64,000 nt of DNA from Synechococcales cyanobacterium C42_A2020_086 (GCA_015272325.1 JACYLU010000028.1:62001-126000), one strand, 5' to 3'; positions 17,260 through 26,124 are shown, counted from the stretch's first letter. Notes: generated by a model from the sequence alone, not told the origin. Made by a program: numbers and translations.

Positions 17260-17988
17260 ATGAACTTTGGCGAGTTTTTCAGAGTGACGTTGGTTGCGGC
17301 GGTGCTAGTCATTAGCAGCCGGATGGTCTTTAACGGCATCTCGCCGACCGATGTACTACGGCAAGCCATTGGCCGAGGGTCGCGGATTGCAATTTCAGCC
17401 GATAACCACAATCTGCGCACACCTCCCGGCACTCCCTCTCCAGTACTAGATGCCAACCAGACGGTAGTCATGCTGCGGAGCCGAGACTCGGTGGGGTCAG
17501 GCATTATTTTGACACCAGAGGGACTCGTGCTGACAAACAGTCATGTGGTCGAGAACGGATCTGGACCGTGGACCGCTCGCTTGGCAGATGAACGGGAACT
17601 GCCTGCCCGCGTTGTGCGCACTGGCAATCGAGCCGCCGGCATTTTTCAAGACATCGCGCTGGTGCAGATCGAGGGGGCTACCAACCTGCCCGTAGCCCGG
17701 TTTGCGACGAGCGATCCCCAGGAGGGAGAAGCGGTATGGGCAATCGGTGCTCCCTATGCCCAAGCCGAAGTCATCACCCAGGGCACTCTACGCACAATCA
17801 CCCTCGATGGCATTATCCTCACCAACACGGAAGTGCATCCAGGCAACTCCGGGGGTCCACTGCTGAATCAGCGAGGAGAAGTCATTGGCATCAATACCGA
17901 GATCAACCCCAGTCTGCCGCCCGACGCCTCCACCGCCTCAATTTCTGTTCCCGTGATCCGCGACCATCTCACCACGCTATTAAATTAG
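17260..17988 (+). CDS. trypsin-like serine protease (S1C/Deg type) without PDZ domain
   Basis: The 242-residue protein begins with a hydrophobic segment (VTLVAAVLVISSRMV), a likely signal anchor or signal peptide. The chymotrypsin-fold catalytic triad is complete: His in VLTNSHVVE, Asp in FQDIALVQI, Ser in HPGNSGGPLL. Deg/HhoA proteins have one or two PDZ domains after this; here the protein ends right after the protease domain (SVPVIRDHLTTLLN). It probably acts in the periplasm or lumen in protein quality control. ATG 17260 is the only good start. Confidence 0.85.
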   Translation: MNFGEFFRVTLVAAVLVISSRMVFNGISPTDVLRQAIGRGSRIAISADNHNLRTPPGTPSPVLDANQTVVMLRSRDSVGSGIILTPEGLVLTNSHVVENGSGPWTARLADERELPARVVRTGNRAAGIFQDIALVQIEGATNLPVARFATSDPQEGEAVWAIGAPYAQAEVITQGTLRTITLDGIILTNTEVHPGNSGGPLLNQRGEVIGINTEINPSLPPDASTASISVPVIRDHLTTLLN

Positions 17989-18059
17989 CGAGCCTTGGCA
18001 GATTTAGTCACCGGCACCACAGCTGATGACTGCAACTCGTTGCCCTAGGACCTCAACCG

Positions 18060-19676
18060 CTACGGCGGTTCCTGTCTGCCAAACCGAACGAACCAGCACC
18101 GCCATCTCGACGCTTGAGATCTCGACCCTTGAACAGCACCTCCAGCAGTGATCTTCCCAAGTAGCACCCTCACCCTGCCAGAAAGAGCAGCTCCAAACGA
18201 GATCTGAGAGTCGTTCCGAGTAGACTGCTTCGGTGATGTTGTCACTGCATCTTCGACCACCTGTTCTAGAGGATTCAGCAACACCCCCGCCTCATTACGA
18301 CCTGACTGAAAGGAAACCTCTGCCGCAAAGTCGGTCAACGCCCCATCCTTCAAGCTATTACGGGCTGTTGCGGGTAATAAGCTTGTCGGTTGGGTGACAG
18401 GAGTTAAAGCCGTTGATTGATTGGAGCTGGGTAAATCACTTGGCTCAGCATTGCCTAGGTGATTGGGGTGCCAGAGATCGCGGTGCTTGTAGAGTGTTCC
18501 GCCGCCAATGCCGTACTGCACGAGCTTCTGGAAGCGAGCCGTTGCTCCTTCGGGCAGGGCGTTTTGGGCGACTAAGTCGGCCATGGCGGCTTGGATGCGG
18601 TGGCGACTGGCAGCCGATTGTTTCTGGTTCCAGGATTCTCTAGATTCGGCGCTTGTATTATCTGGGGAGGGTTGGGATTTACTGCTTCCATAGGGAAAGT
18701 AGTGGCTATTCTCGATGCAGGATGCCCAGGCTTCCGCTCGGTTGACTATCTCGTGTTGATGGCGGCACCACTGGGTGTATCCAGGCAGCGAGCGGGCTGT
18801 CTCGACGATTGCTGCTACCAGGGCTTTTCCGGTCAGTGGTGGTTCTCCTGTCAAGGCTGGGTGGAAGATATAGGACCGCATGGCAATCCGCCCTAGCAGG
18901 TAGTTTGTTTGCCCAAATCCTGTCCACCCCGGTTCAATGTCGGCGTTGAGGTCGGCCAAGAACTGGCTAGCTTTACGAGAGAGTTGTCGCGGTTTGGATA
19001 GTGCCTGTTGAACAAGGCGGTGCAAAATATCCCAATCAAGGGCGTTGCGAGATTGCGCGAGCTGCCATTGCCGTACAAAGCGGCTTCGATCACTCCAGAG
19101 GGGCTGCCAATCGGCATTTAGCAAATAGGAGCCTGCCTGCATCGGCAACCGATGGGCATTGAACAGACTAGGCGGTTCGCCCACTCGGTAGGGTTTGGGA
19201 TTGGGAAACAGTTCTAGTTGTCCGGGACGCAGCAGAAAGCCAGCCTTTTCCAAGGTTGTGGCAACTGCCTGCGCTAGTTCCCAGGACGGTTGAGCCGCTG
19301 CCAGAGGAAAGTAGAGATGAATGCCGCCACTGTAGCTAGAGGTACAAGCCACCGGAGTCACTAGTCCAATCCCTTCTAGGGCAGCTAACAGGCGGCCTGT
19401 CGCCAGTGGATCGGTGTGCGGATGGTAGGGACTACCGCGATCTAGATCCAGCAGACAATAGCGAGTTTGGCTGCCGAAGCGAACGCCGTATAACCGAGTT
19501 GGCTGTCGCAGTAGCCGATCGCTGAGCGGATAGCGACGCTCGGTTTGCCAGCGGGGCCGCTCTCCCCAGGGCGGATGTTCGGCATAGATATAATCAAACC
19601 GATAGGGAAATAAACCCAGAAAAGCATCGTCGCTCTCGGGCACATAGCAAAATGGCTGCAGGGCTGTTTTGGTCAT
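18060..19676 (-). CDS. primase-polymerase-like (archaeo-eukaryotic primase fold) replication protein
   Basis: This 538-residue protein carries motifs expected of AEP primases. LLDLDRGS has the metal-binding Asp77 and Asp79, and SSYSGGIHLYFPL has the sxH motif near His120. A hydrophobic/aromatic stretch (RPGQLELFPNPKPYR) follows. The C-terminal third is Ser/Gln-rich and low in complexity, and holds a 15-bp tandem repeat at 18104-18133. The assignment is by motif and is moderate. It diverges from a Rep-like gene, with iterons between the two, which supports a role in initiating replication of a plasmid-type replicon. It may also have helicase-loading or regulatory functions that I cannot see. 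Confidence 0.6.
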   Translation of the reverse strand: MTKTALQPFCYVPESDDAFLGLFPYRFDYIYAEHPPWGERPRWQTERRYPLSDRLLRQPTRLYGVRFGSQTRYCLLDLDRGSPYHPHTDPLATGRLLAALEGIGLVTPVACTSSYSGGIHLYFPLAAAQPSWELAQAVATTLEKAGFLLRPGQLELFPNPKPYRVGEPPSLFNAHRLPMQAGSYLLNADWQPLWSDRSRFVRQWQLAQSRNALDWDILHRLVQQALSKPRQLSRKASQFLADLNADIEPGWTGFGQTNYLLGRIAMRSYIFHPALTGEPPLTGKALVAAIVETARSLPGYTQWCRHQHEIVNRAEAWASCIENSHYFPYGSSKSQPSPDNTSAESRESWNQKQSAASRHRIQAAMADLVAQNALPEGATARFQKLVQYGIGGGTLYKHRDLWHPNHLGNAEPSDLPSSNQSTALTPVTQPTSLLPATARNSLKDGALTDFAAEVSFQSGRNEAGVLLNPLEQVVEDAVTTSPKQSTRNDSQISFGAALSGRVRVLLGKITAGGAVQGSRSQASRWRCWFVRFGRQEPP

Positions 19677-19812
19677 CGCTCAGCCCCCGTGCTAAACACG
19701 CTGGCTTGCCTGCCGCAACATTCCTCGCCGCCAAAATTTAGGCGCAAAAAACACTCCGACCCCGTGACAGGGCCGAAAAACCTGATAGAATTTTCAGACA
19801 TACAAATTGACT

Positions 19813-19835
19813 CCTCACCAGTCCTCGAGGTGAGG
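19813..19835. promoter_or_regulatory. palindrome CCTCACC-N9-GGTGAGG upstream of the primase-like gene
   Basis: A perfect 7-bp inverted repeat with a 9-bp loop lies 137 bp upstream of the primase-like gene start. It could be an operator or an RNA hairpin. No T-run follows, so it is unlikely to be a terminator. Confidence 0.35.
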
Positions 19836-20175
19836 CAGATCATCAAAAATGACCCCTTTGGCTAACTGTGGTAGGGAAGCGAGGGGTTTTTTGCTGCGTA
19901 ACGATACGTGCAACGGCACAAAATCTCCACTCCAGCGGTTCCCGGTGGTAGGTCAGGATAGCTAAAGCTGGACTTCGATCCGTCTGCTTCTCTCCTGGCG
20001 AGACCTTGACTTTAGTTTGGGTGAAATGTTCTCGGTCCAGAAGATTCGGGATTGGCAATGCTGCGAGTAATTGCTGGTGGTTCTCCTCCTTGCAATGAAT
20101 GACAGGTGTGAATCGAATGATGAGAGGGTAGCACCGAAAAATTTTGATCTCAAGGGTGGATTTGCCTCGATACGA

Positions 20176-20417
20176 GGGAGTTACAGATGCCATCGCCGCC
20201 GGAGTTATAGGCTGAAATTTGCCGCCGGAGTTATGGGTCAACTTCCAGCTTGCCGCCGGAGTTATGGGTGAAATCCGGTGATAGTGGTCGTGGTAGAACT
20301 TGAAGTTTGCCGCCGGAGTTATAGGTCAATGCCGCAAAAATCCGCTGGAGTTACAGCTAAAATCTGCCGCCAAAGTTACAGCTCTATCCCTAAAATCATA
20401 CGGGCGAGTTACAGGCT
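20176..20417. repeat. iteron cluster (about eight copies), putative replication origin
   Basis: Eight copies of GCCGCCGGAGTTAYRGG or a close variant lie on the plus strand. The best are at 20195-20211, 20221-20237, 20252-20268 and 20309-20325. Diverged copies lie at about 20176-20186, 20342-20357, 20366-20382 and 20400-20416. The core is GGAGTTA. Start-to-start spacing is mostly 25-34 bp, with one 57-bp step. Such direct repeats just upstream of a rep gene are the classical binding array of iteron plasmids. The whole gene-free stretch is 19677-20511. Confidence 0.75.
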
Positions 20418-20420
20418 ATT

Positions 20421-20479
20421 ACGCTATATGTAGCGTTGCTGTCCGTCTGGTATGATTAGCTCACCACATCTGGTGTGGT
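20421..20479. promoter_or_regulatory. two palindromes between iterons and rep gene
   Basis: ACGCTA-N4-TAGCGT (20421-20436) and ACCACA-N5-TGTGGT (20463-20479) are both perfect inverted repeats 30-90 bp upstream of the rep ATG. In iteron plasmids, Rep dimers repress their own gene through such palindromes. Confidence 0.45.
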
Positions 20480-20511
20480 TTATCTAGGAGTCGTAAGAGC
20501 GTAAACAAGCC

Positions 20512-21624
20512 ATGCAAAGGGCAGTACAAGCAAAAGGGCTAGAGCAGCGGACGAGTTTTCCAGTCGATGGGCAGCTCCTGATGGTGTTGCCCCGAGCGGC
20601 AGCGTCGATCAAACATCCAGATATCCGCTTGCCAATTCTGCGGGCCGATGAAGACGGCTATTATCTGGAGATGCGGGTTGAAGCAGACCCTCAGGATTCT
20701 AGCGAAGTCGCCGTTACCCGGCGTGTGCCGCTTGACCATCTTTCCGCCGAAGAATGGCAAGAGCTGAAGACCCAGTATGCCAACCTTGATCTGCAAGCCT
20801 GCGCCGATCGCGGCATCAGCAGAGGACTCGAAAAGATCCATGACCGCAAGATTCAGCGCTTGTTTATGGCATTGTTGACCTTCCTCAACCCTCGGCAGGT
20901 CTCGATTGTGCTGTATCTCTACAAGCTCGCTGCCCAGCAAGATAATGGGCCACTAGTTAGCTTTCGCTCCAATGATTTGTTGTCTAGTTTGGGCTATACC
21001 CGCACCAAGGATGGCGGCTTTGCCTCAAAATTGCGCTCGCAGCTTAACCGCGATCTGGTGGCGCTGCACCGCACGGAGTTAGTTCTGGCACAATCGCTGC
21101 GCAAGGGCAACGCAATGGGCGCAAAGGTGATGATCAAAAGCATTTTGCGAATCAGGGATTACGAAATCGACAATGTGCCCCGCGATTTTGACCTAGCCAA
21201 AGCCGCTGACTACACCTACGAGCTGGCGGATGCCTACACTGTGTCGCTGGAGTTTTTTGACGGTCCGGGGCGCAGCGGCGACTATGTGCTGTTTGCCAGC
21301 GATCTTGACATTAGTCAGAAGCTGGGCAGCAATGCTAGATGTGACTATAAGACCAAGCTGCTGATTTATCTGGCAAGCCGCCTGAAGTGGGATGCACCAC
21401 AGGACGGGCAATACCTGATTGTCTCTAAGCAATATTTGCTAAAGAATTTGGATCTGCTGGGCAGCAATTCCTCGCGCAATAATCAGATTTTTTGGCGCAC
21501 CGTGGAGGAGCTGCGGCAGGAAGGCTATATTCTGGGAGCACAGGAACTTCCTGGCAAGAAAAAAATTACCAGCGTGCAGTTTCAGCTCAATTCTGATAAA
21601 CTGCGCTGCCACGATAAGCCCTAG
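20512..21624 (+). CDS. Rep-like replication initiation protein
   Basis: A 370-residue soluble protein with no catalytic motif that I recognise. Predicted winged-helix features are visible in two halves: about LNPRQVSIVLYLYKLAAQ with LLSSLGYTRTKDGGFASKLRSQLNRDLVAL, and KTKLLIYLASRLKW with KQYLLKNLDLLGSNSSRNNQIFWRTVEELRQEGYI. Two tandem winged helices are the layout of plasmid initiators such as RepA, RepE and TrfA. The iteron array and palindromes immediately upstream make a Rep role the most economical reading. ATG 20512 is the first start. The flanking genes on both sides look chromosomal. Confidence 0.6.
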   Translation: MQRAVQAKGLEQRTSFPVDGQLLMVLPRAAASIKHPDIRLPILRADEDGYYLEMRVEADPQDSSEVAVTRRVPLDHLSAEEWQELKTQYANLDLQACADRGISRGLEKIHDRKIQRLFMALLTFLNPRQVSIVLYLYKLAAQQDNGPLVSFRSNDLLSSLGYTRTKDGGFASKLRSQLNRDLVALHRTELVLAQSLRKGNAMGAKVMIKSILRIRDYEIDNVPRDFDLAKAADYTYELADAYTVSLEFFDGPGRSGDYVLFASDLDISQKLGSNARCDYKTKLLIYLASRLKWDAPQDGQYLIVSKQYLLKNLDLLGSNSSRNNQIFWRTVEELRQEGYILGAQELPGKKKITSVQFQLNSDKLRCHDKP

Positions 21625-21675
21625 CGCTCATTGGAAAAAAAGCTGAAATTGTGACGATTCTAACCGATAGTTGGG

Positions 21676-21704
21676 CGATTTATCCCCACTAAGGGGATTG
21701 GAAC
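21676..21704. other. solitary CRISPR-repeat-like or hairpin element
   Basis: CCCC-ACTAA-GGGG followed by ATTGGAACC resembles the 3' half of many cyanobacterial CRISPR repeats (GGGGATTGAAAC). There is only one copy. It could also be the terminator stem of the rep gene, although no T-run follows. Confidence 0.25.
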
Positions 21705-21811
21705 CTGGAAACTGGCTCTGTACACTGCTTCAAGAAAGGGCATTGAGCCGTGATTGCCCTGACTTGAGAAGCGAATTCAGTGAACTTAGCAAATTTATGG
21801 AGCCGTAGCTC

Positions 21812-22513
21812 ATGCATAAGCGTTGGTTAATTGGGATTGCATCACTGTCCTGGCTGATTGCTCAGCCGCTCTTGGCCCACAGCATTTGGTTGCAGTCCGA
21901 TGGTGGTGAGCTAGCCATCATGTACGGACACAAGGCGGAGACCGAAGCCTACGAACCGACAAAAGTCGAAACGGTGCAGGCCTACGACCTGCAGGGCAAC
22001 CCTATTGAGGTGCAGCTCGACCGAGAAGCCGAACGAGTAGCGGTAATGCCCAATCCAGAGGCCGCCCTAATCACCGTCACCTTTGATAATGGCTTCTGGG
22101 TGGAAACAAACGGCGAATGGCAGAATGTGTCTAAGCGCGAGGTTAGCGAATACACCGCATCGTCACATCCGCTGAAATATACCAAGGCGCTCTATCGCTG
22201 GTCGCCGGCGATGGCAGAACCCGTAGGGCTGCCGCTAGAAATTGTGCCCATGAGCAACCCCTTTGAGCTACAGCTTGGCGACGATTTGCAAGTGCAGGTG
22301 CTCTATGACGGACAGCCTGCTGCTGATGTCGATGTTGTCTATGCTTTTGCTGAAGAGTCGCCGGTGAAAACCGACGCCAATGGTATGGTGACGCTCACTT
22401 TGTCGGAGCCGGGCTTGCAGCATATCGAGGCAAGTGTACGCCTGCCGGTGGAAAATAACCCCGATACCGATCAGATCTATCACTCAACCACCCTCACCTT
22501 CGAGCTGCCTTAG
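21812..22513 (+). CDS. nikK: DUF4198 exported protein, nickel/cobalt transporter K-type component
   Basis: This 233-residue protein has a signal peptide ending near LLAHS (residue 23), so His follows directly after cleavage. It shows the DUF4198 pattern: HSIWLQSDGGELAIMYGHKAE, FDNGFWVETN, KYTKALYRWS, PLEIVP, then an Ig-like C-terminal part ADVDVVYAFAEES with TDANGMVTLTL. DUF4198 proteins accompany ECF nickel/cobalt importers and are thought to help deliver metal at the outer face of the membrane. The NikMQO genes lie 1.3 kb downstream on the other strand. The function is inferred from family and context. Confidence 0.72.
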   Translation: MHKRWLIGIASLSWLIAQPLLAHSIWLQSDGGELAIMYGHKAETEAYEPTKVETVQAYDLQGNPIEVQLDREAERVAVMPNPEAALITVTFDNGFWVETNGEWQNVSKREVSEYTASSHPLKYTKALYRWSPAMAEPVGLPLEIVPMSNPFELQLGDDLQVQVLYDGQPAADVDVVYAFAEESPVKTDANGMVTLTLSEPGLQHIEASVRLPVENNPDTDQIYHSTTLTFELP

Positions 22514-22610
22514 ATCAGGTTGGGGTGCATTCAAAGGGAGTTGAATCGACCTGAGGAGAAGAGAAAGCGATGGGTTAGGATCGAAGCAGTCTGGTTGATG
22601 GTGTGTTTTT

Positions 22611-23351
22611 ATGGCGATTGCTTTTTCCGAGCCTGCTTTAACGCTGCCTGACCATACGCAGTTACCAGAAACTGACGGGACGTTTGTGAAAAACTTTCAG
22701 GAGCATCCCCAGAGTTTGCTGCTCACGGATTCGATTCGACCAGTGCTGGATGTGCTCCACCCCGATGGGCAGTACGCAATCGGGCAAGACTGCGGTATCT
22801 ACTGGCGATTGACCGAACCACCAGAGCGGGGGGCTGCGGCTCCTGATTGGTTTTATGTACCGAACGTGCCACCGCTGCTGAACGGGAAAATGCGCCGCTC
22901 CTATGTGATGTGGCAGGAGATTGTGGCACCGTTGATTGTCATTGAATTCGCATCTGGCGATGGCTCTGAAGAGCGAGATACGACCTCACCCTTTGCGGGA
23001 GATGAATCAAAAGCGGGAAAATTCTGGGTCTATGAGCAGGCGATTCGGGTGCCGTTTTATGCCATTTACGAAGTTGCAAAAGCCTCGGTTGAGGTTTATG
23101 AGCTGGTGGCAAATCAGTATCAGCGGTGCACGCCGAATGAACGAGGGCACTACCCAATTCCGCCAATGGGGGTCGAGTTGGGTATCTGGCAGGGGCAGTA
23201 CCTAAATCAGGATTTACCCTGGCTGCGCTGGTGGGATAAGGATGGCAATTTGCTGTTGAACGGTGATGAGCGAGCCGAACGGGAAAAACAGCGAGCCGAT
23301 CGTCTGGCAGCCCGATTGCGGGAATTGGGAGTTGACCCGGATTCGCTGTGA
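22611..23351 (+). CDS. Uma2 family (DUF820) PD-(D/E)XK-like protein
   Basis: This 246-residue protein belongs to the Uma2 family, which is greatly expanded in cyanobacteria and has a restriction-endonuclease-like fold. Visible parts are AAPDWFYVPNVPPLL, APLIVIEFASGDGSEERD (the acidic metal site) and the C-terminal coil GDERAEREKQRADRLAARLRELGVDP. It interrupts the nickel transport cluster but has no obvious link to it. Three more members lie in the CRISPR island of this window. Confidence 0.85.
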   Translation: MAIAFSEPALTLPDHTQLPETDGTFVKNFQEHPQSLLLTDSIRPVLDVLHPDGQYAIGQDCGIYWRLTEPPERGAAAPDWFYVPNVPPLLNGKMRRSYVMWQEIVAPLIVIEFASGDGSEERDTTSPFAGDESKAGKFWVYEQAIRVPFYAIYEVAKASVEVYELVANQYQRCTPNERGHYPIPPMGVELGIWQGQYLNQDLPWLRWWDKDGNLLLNGDERAEREKQRADRLAARLRELGVDPDSL

Positions 23352-23445
23352 TGGTTTCTGATTGCTGAACTCTCTCAGCTCCCTAACTTCCAGACTGGTT
23401 AAGACTGGCTTTGTAAACTAACCTCGGTGCGAGGAGAGGCGATTC

Positions 23446-23847
23446 ATGTCTTTTTCGCGATGGGTGCGATTGCTAAAATCTCTGGCTCTAGCGAGTGCTG
23501 CCCTGTTGACCTCGGTCACTCTGACCCTAGCTCATGGGGTAGAACTCTCTGCTACGATTCAGGCGCAAACCGGCAGCGGTCGTACTAGCTATAGTGTCGA
23601 TACTCTGCCTGCCGGGGCGCAGGTGTCTTCGGTGCAGATCCAGGCCCGCTACTCAACTGGAGAGCCGATGTCGGGAGCGCAGGTGAAGGTGTTTGCTCCT
23701 AGCGACCGCTCAACGCCATGGCAAACGGGCAACTGCGACGCTCAGGGGCGCTTCAGCTTTACCCCAGATCCGGCTCAGCGGGGTCTGTGGACAGTGCGGG
23801 TGCAGGCGGCGGACCACAGTAATTTCATTAATATCCCGATTCGCTAG
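23446..23847 (+). CDS. exported carboxypeptidase-regulatory-like protein of the nickel cluster
   Basis: The 133-residue protein has a signal peptide (LALASAALLTSVTLTLAHG) cleaved just before or within an Ala-His-Gly. It then forms a single Ig-like domain: ARYSTGEPMSGAQVKVFAPSD, WQTGNCDAQGRFSFTPDPA, GLWTVRVQAADH. It is clearly related to the first domain of the 26125-26643 protein (TGEPMDNAQVVVFSPTDPS...QGRFTFTPD) but lacks its C-terminal membrane anchor. Both start the mature chain near AHG, so the His may bind metal. It overlaps the convergent ATPase gene by 20 bp. Confidence 0.72.
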   Translation: MSFSRWVRLLKSLALASAALLTSVTLTLAHGVELSATIQAQTGSGRTSYSVDTLPAGAQVSSVQIQARYSTGEPMSGAQVKVFAPSDRSTPWQTGNCDAQGRFSFTPDPAQRGLWTVRVQAADHSNFINIPIR

Positions 23848-24607
23848 GAGTGCTCTGGGAAGGCTGCGGTGAGGTTTTGAGGATGTAACGCAGCGATTGC
23901 GGCACCTCGAGATCATGCTGTGCCATCAGTGCAGCGTCTCCTAAAATACAGGCGGGTGGTCCGTCGGCGGCAATGGTGCCCTGATCCATCAGTACGACAC
24001 GGTTGCAGACTTCTAGGACAAATTCCAGGTCGTGAGATGAGATCAGCAGCGTATCGGGTGATTGCTGCAAAAAGCGAATCAGGCGGCGGCGGGTGCGCAG
24101 ATCTAGATTAGCCGATGGCTCATCGTAGATAATCACCTGGGGCTGCATCGCCAGAATGCCGGCAATCGCTACCATGCGCTTTTCGCCGCCCGAGAGGTGG
24201 TGAGGCGGTCGCTGGGCTAGGGCTTCGGTGCCGGTGAGGGTCAGGGCACGGCTGACGCGCTGTTCGACTTCCTCAGGCGGTAGCCCTAAATTTTGGGGTG
24301 CGAAGGCGACATCTTCCCAAACCGAGGCAGAGAACAGCTGATCGTCTGGATTTTGAAACACTAGGCCCACCTCGGAGCGAAACTGCCCCGGCTGCACCGG
24401 AGCGCCTAGCACCTGAATCTCGCCTGCCGTGGGAGTGAGGACGCCGCAGATCAGCAGAAACAGGGTTGTCTTACCGCAGCCATTATTGCCGACAATACCA
24501 AGACGATCGCCAGCGTGGATCTGCAGCGACAGGGATTGCAGCACGTTTGGATGGTCGGGGTAGGAAAAGCAGAGCTGGCGAATGGTAATAATCGAGGTGG
24601 AGGTCAT
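23828..24607 (-). CDS. nikO: nickel/cobalt ECF transporter ATP-binding protein (NikO/CbiO)
   Basis: A 259-residue ABC ATPase. It has Walker A GNNGCGKTTL, Q-loop VFQNPDDQLFSASVWEDVAF, signature LSGGEKRMVAIAG, Walker B QVIIYDEPSANLD and the switch His in ISSHD. FQNPDDQ and the overall length match CbiO/NikO and the EcfA group. The gene overlaps nikQ by 4 nt (ATGA), so the two are translationally coupled. The protein powers uptake with the Q and M subunits in the cytoplasmic membrane. Ni versus Co cannot be decided from the ATPase. Confidence 0.92.
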   Translation of the reverse strand: MTSTSIITIRQLCFSYPDHPNVLQSLSLQIHAGDRLGIVGNNGCGKTTLFLLICGVLTPTAGEIQVLGAPVQPGQFRSEVGLVFQNPDDQLFSASVWEDVAFAPQNLGLPPEEVEQRVSRALTLTGTEALAQRPPHHLSGGEKRMVAIAGILAMQPQVIIYDEPSANLDLRTRRRLIRFLQQSPDTLLISSHDLEFVLEVCNRVVLMDQGTIAADGPPACILGDAALMAQHDLEVPQSLRYILKTSPQPSQSTPSESGY

Positions 24608-25404
24608 GAAATATACTGCAGCTCAGCCAACACAAATCCAGCGGCGGTCAACCCAGACAACAGCAGCCCCAGCAAATGCCAGCGCCAAGTTAGAGCGTGC
24701 TGAGGCAAGACCGATTGTGGACCGACTGGGCGACGACCATACCCCCGCAGCCGCATCGCTTTGTAGAGCCGCTCTGACTGCTCGTAGCTGCGAATCAGCA
24801 GCGTTCCGACCAAGGCAGCCAACTGGCGCAGGGTTTTGCCGCTGGGCAAAAAAGGAAACCTCCCTGTCTGCCGAAAGCCGCGCAACTGCATGGCTTGCTG
24901 CATGGTAGTTACCATAGCGGCAATCTCGAATAAATAACGATAGGACAGCAGCAGCATATCTGCGAGAATCACCGGCAACCCCAAGGATTGTAGAGCACGC
25001 ACTGTGTTTAGGAAAGGGGTGGTACCAAACAGGATCAAGCTCAGCACCACAATAGCCAAAAAGCGCCCAGCAATCAGCAGCATTGCCTCGATGCCTTCCT
25101 GCCGCAGCGACAGCATGCCCCACTGCCAGATCACCGTAGAGCCTGAGAGAAATGGCAGCAGCCCCACGACCGCCAAAATAAACAGCCCAGGGTATTGCAG
25201 GCGAGTGGTCAGAAACGTCAGCGGCAATCGTGAGAGGAGATAGAGCGCTGCAGTAACGCCGAGCATCAGCGGCACCAGACGCAGATTTTCGACCCAGGCA
25301 AAGGCAAAGATTAGGGACAATAGCCCCACAAGTTTGCAGCGTGGTTCCCAGCGGTGAATCAGGGAATCGAGGCCGGCAAATTCGTCCAGCTCATATCGTC
25401 TCAT
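24604..25404 (-). CDS. nikQ: nickel/cobalt ECF transporter T component (NikQ/CbiQ)
   Basis: This 266-residue integral membrane protein couples the ATPase to the substrate-binding M subunit. It shows the EcfT/CbiQ layout with about five to six membrane helices. The coupling-helix signatures are visible as MQLRGF (AMQLRGFRQTGRFP) and MRLRGYGRR (YKAMRLRGYGRRPVG), both of the A-R-G type. It overlaps nikM upstream and nikO downstream by 4 nt each. The operon order is lipoprotein, L, M, Q, O. Confidence 0.9.
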   Translation of the reverse strand: MRRYELDEFAGLDSLIHRWEPRCKLVGLLSLIFAFAWVENLRLVPLMLGVTAALYLLSRLPLTFLTTRLQYPGLFILAVVGLLPFLSGSTVIWQWGMLSLRQEGIEAMLLIAGRFLAIVVLSLILFGTTPFLNTVRALQSLGLPVILADMLLLSYRYLFEIAAMVTTMQQAMQLRGFRQTGRFPFLPSGKTLRQLAALVGTLLIRSYEQSERLYKAMRLRGYGRRPVGPQSVLPQHALTWRWHLLGLLLSGLTAAGFVLAELQYIS

Positions 25405-26048
25405 GTCTGCTTCAGCAGTTGCGGTTTAACTCGGTTCAAAAACAGGACCAAGATAGCTGTGAACGCGCCCTCAATCAGCATCAGCGGAATGTGCGCCAAG
25501 GCTAAACCCAGAATTGCAGCCCGCTCTAGGTTGGCATCTAGCCCGGCCGGTAGAAACGAGAGCGTCAGCGTCAGGAAGACCAGTACGGCTAATCCCAGTC
25601 CTACAGCTCCGGCAAGAAAAGCACTGCTGCCCAGACTCCAGTTGGTTGACCAGTGGCGTGTAGCCCTCTGACTCCAGCCAAACAAGTGATACGCCAGCAA
25701 AGCAGGAATGCCCATCATCGCGGCGTTGACGCCTAGAGTGGTCAGTCCACCATGCCCAAACACAACCGCCTGCAAAAATAACCCAATTAAAACGGCAGGA
25801 AAAGCGTAATATCCCAAGAGGGTTCCCATTAGCCCATTGAGGATGAGATGAACGCTCGCTGGAGGAATAGGAATATGAATCGACGATGCCACAAAAAAAG
25901 CAGCTGTTAGCAGAGAGGCTTTGGGAATGCTTTCGGTGGGGTTGGAGAAACGGTTAATTTGCTTCAGGCTATACCAGGTCGTGAGACCCGTAACAGCGAA
26001 GCCTGCTATACAAACTGGGGCAGGCAGAAGACCATCAGGAAGGTGCAT
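25401..26048 (-). CDS. nikM: nickel/cobalt ECF transporter substrate-binding subunit (NikM/CbiM)
   Basis: The mature N-terminus MHLPDGLLPAPV is the metal-binding hallmark of NikM/CbiM, where His2 and the free N-terminus take part in metal coordination. For that reason ATG 26048 is chosen over the longer frame from 26081. The 215-residue protein has about seven hydrophobic segments, with IHIPIPPASVHLILNGLMGTLLG containing the further conserved His and Asn. No fused N domain is present; the separate L and K proteins take that place. Confidence 0.92.
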   Translation of the reverse strand: MHLPDGLLPAPVCIAGFAVTGLTTWYSLKQINRFSNPTESIPKASLLTAAFFVASSIHIPIPPASVHLILNGLMGTLLGYYAFPAVLIGLFLQAVVFGHGGLTTLGVNAAMMGIPALLAYHLFGWSQRATRHWSTNWSLGSSAFLAGAVGLGLAVLVFLTLTLSFLPAGLDANLERAAILGLALAHIPLMLIEGAFTAILVLFLNRVKPQLLKQT

Positions 26049-26124
26049 GGGTGGAAAATAGAATAAACAGAACGGAGACAAGCATCAACAAAGTTAGAAG
26101 TCAAGAACTCCTTGACCAAGAGGA

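Noticed and set aside
19843-20241. 132-residue minus-strand frame over the iterons
   Set aside because: It crosses the direct-repeat origin region, has no recognised domain, and its codons are dictated by the iterons.
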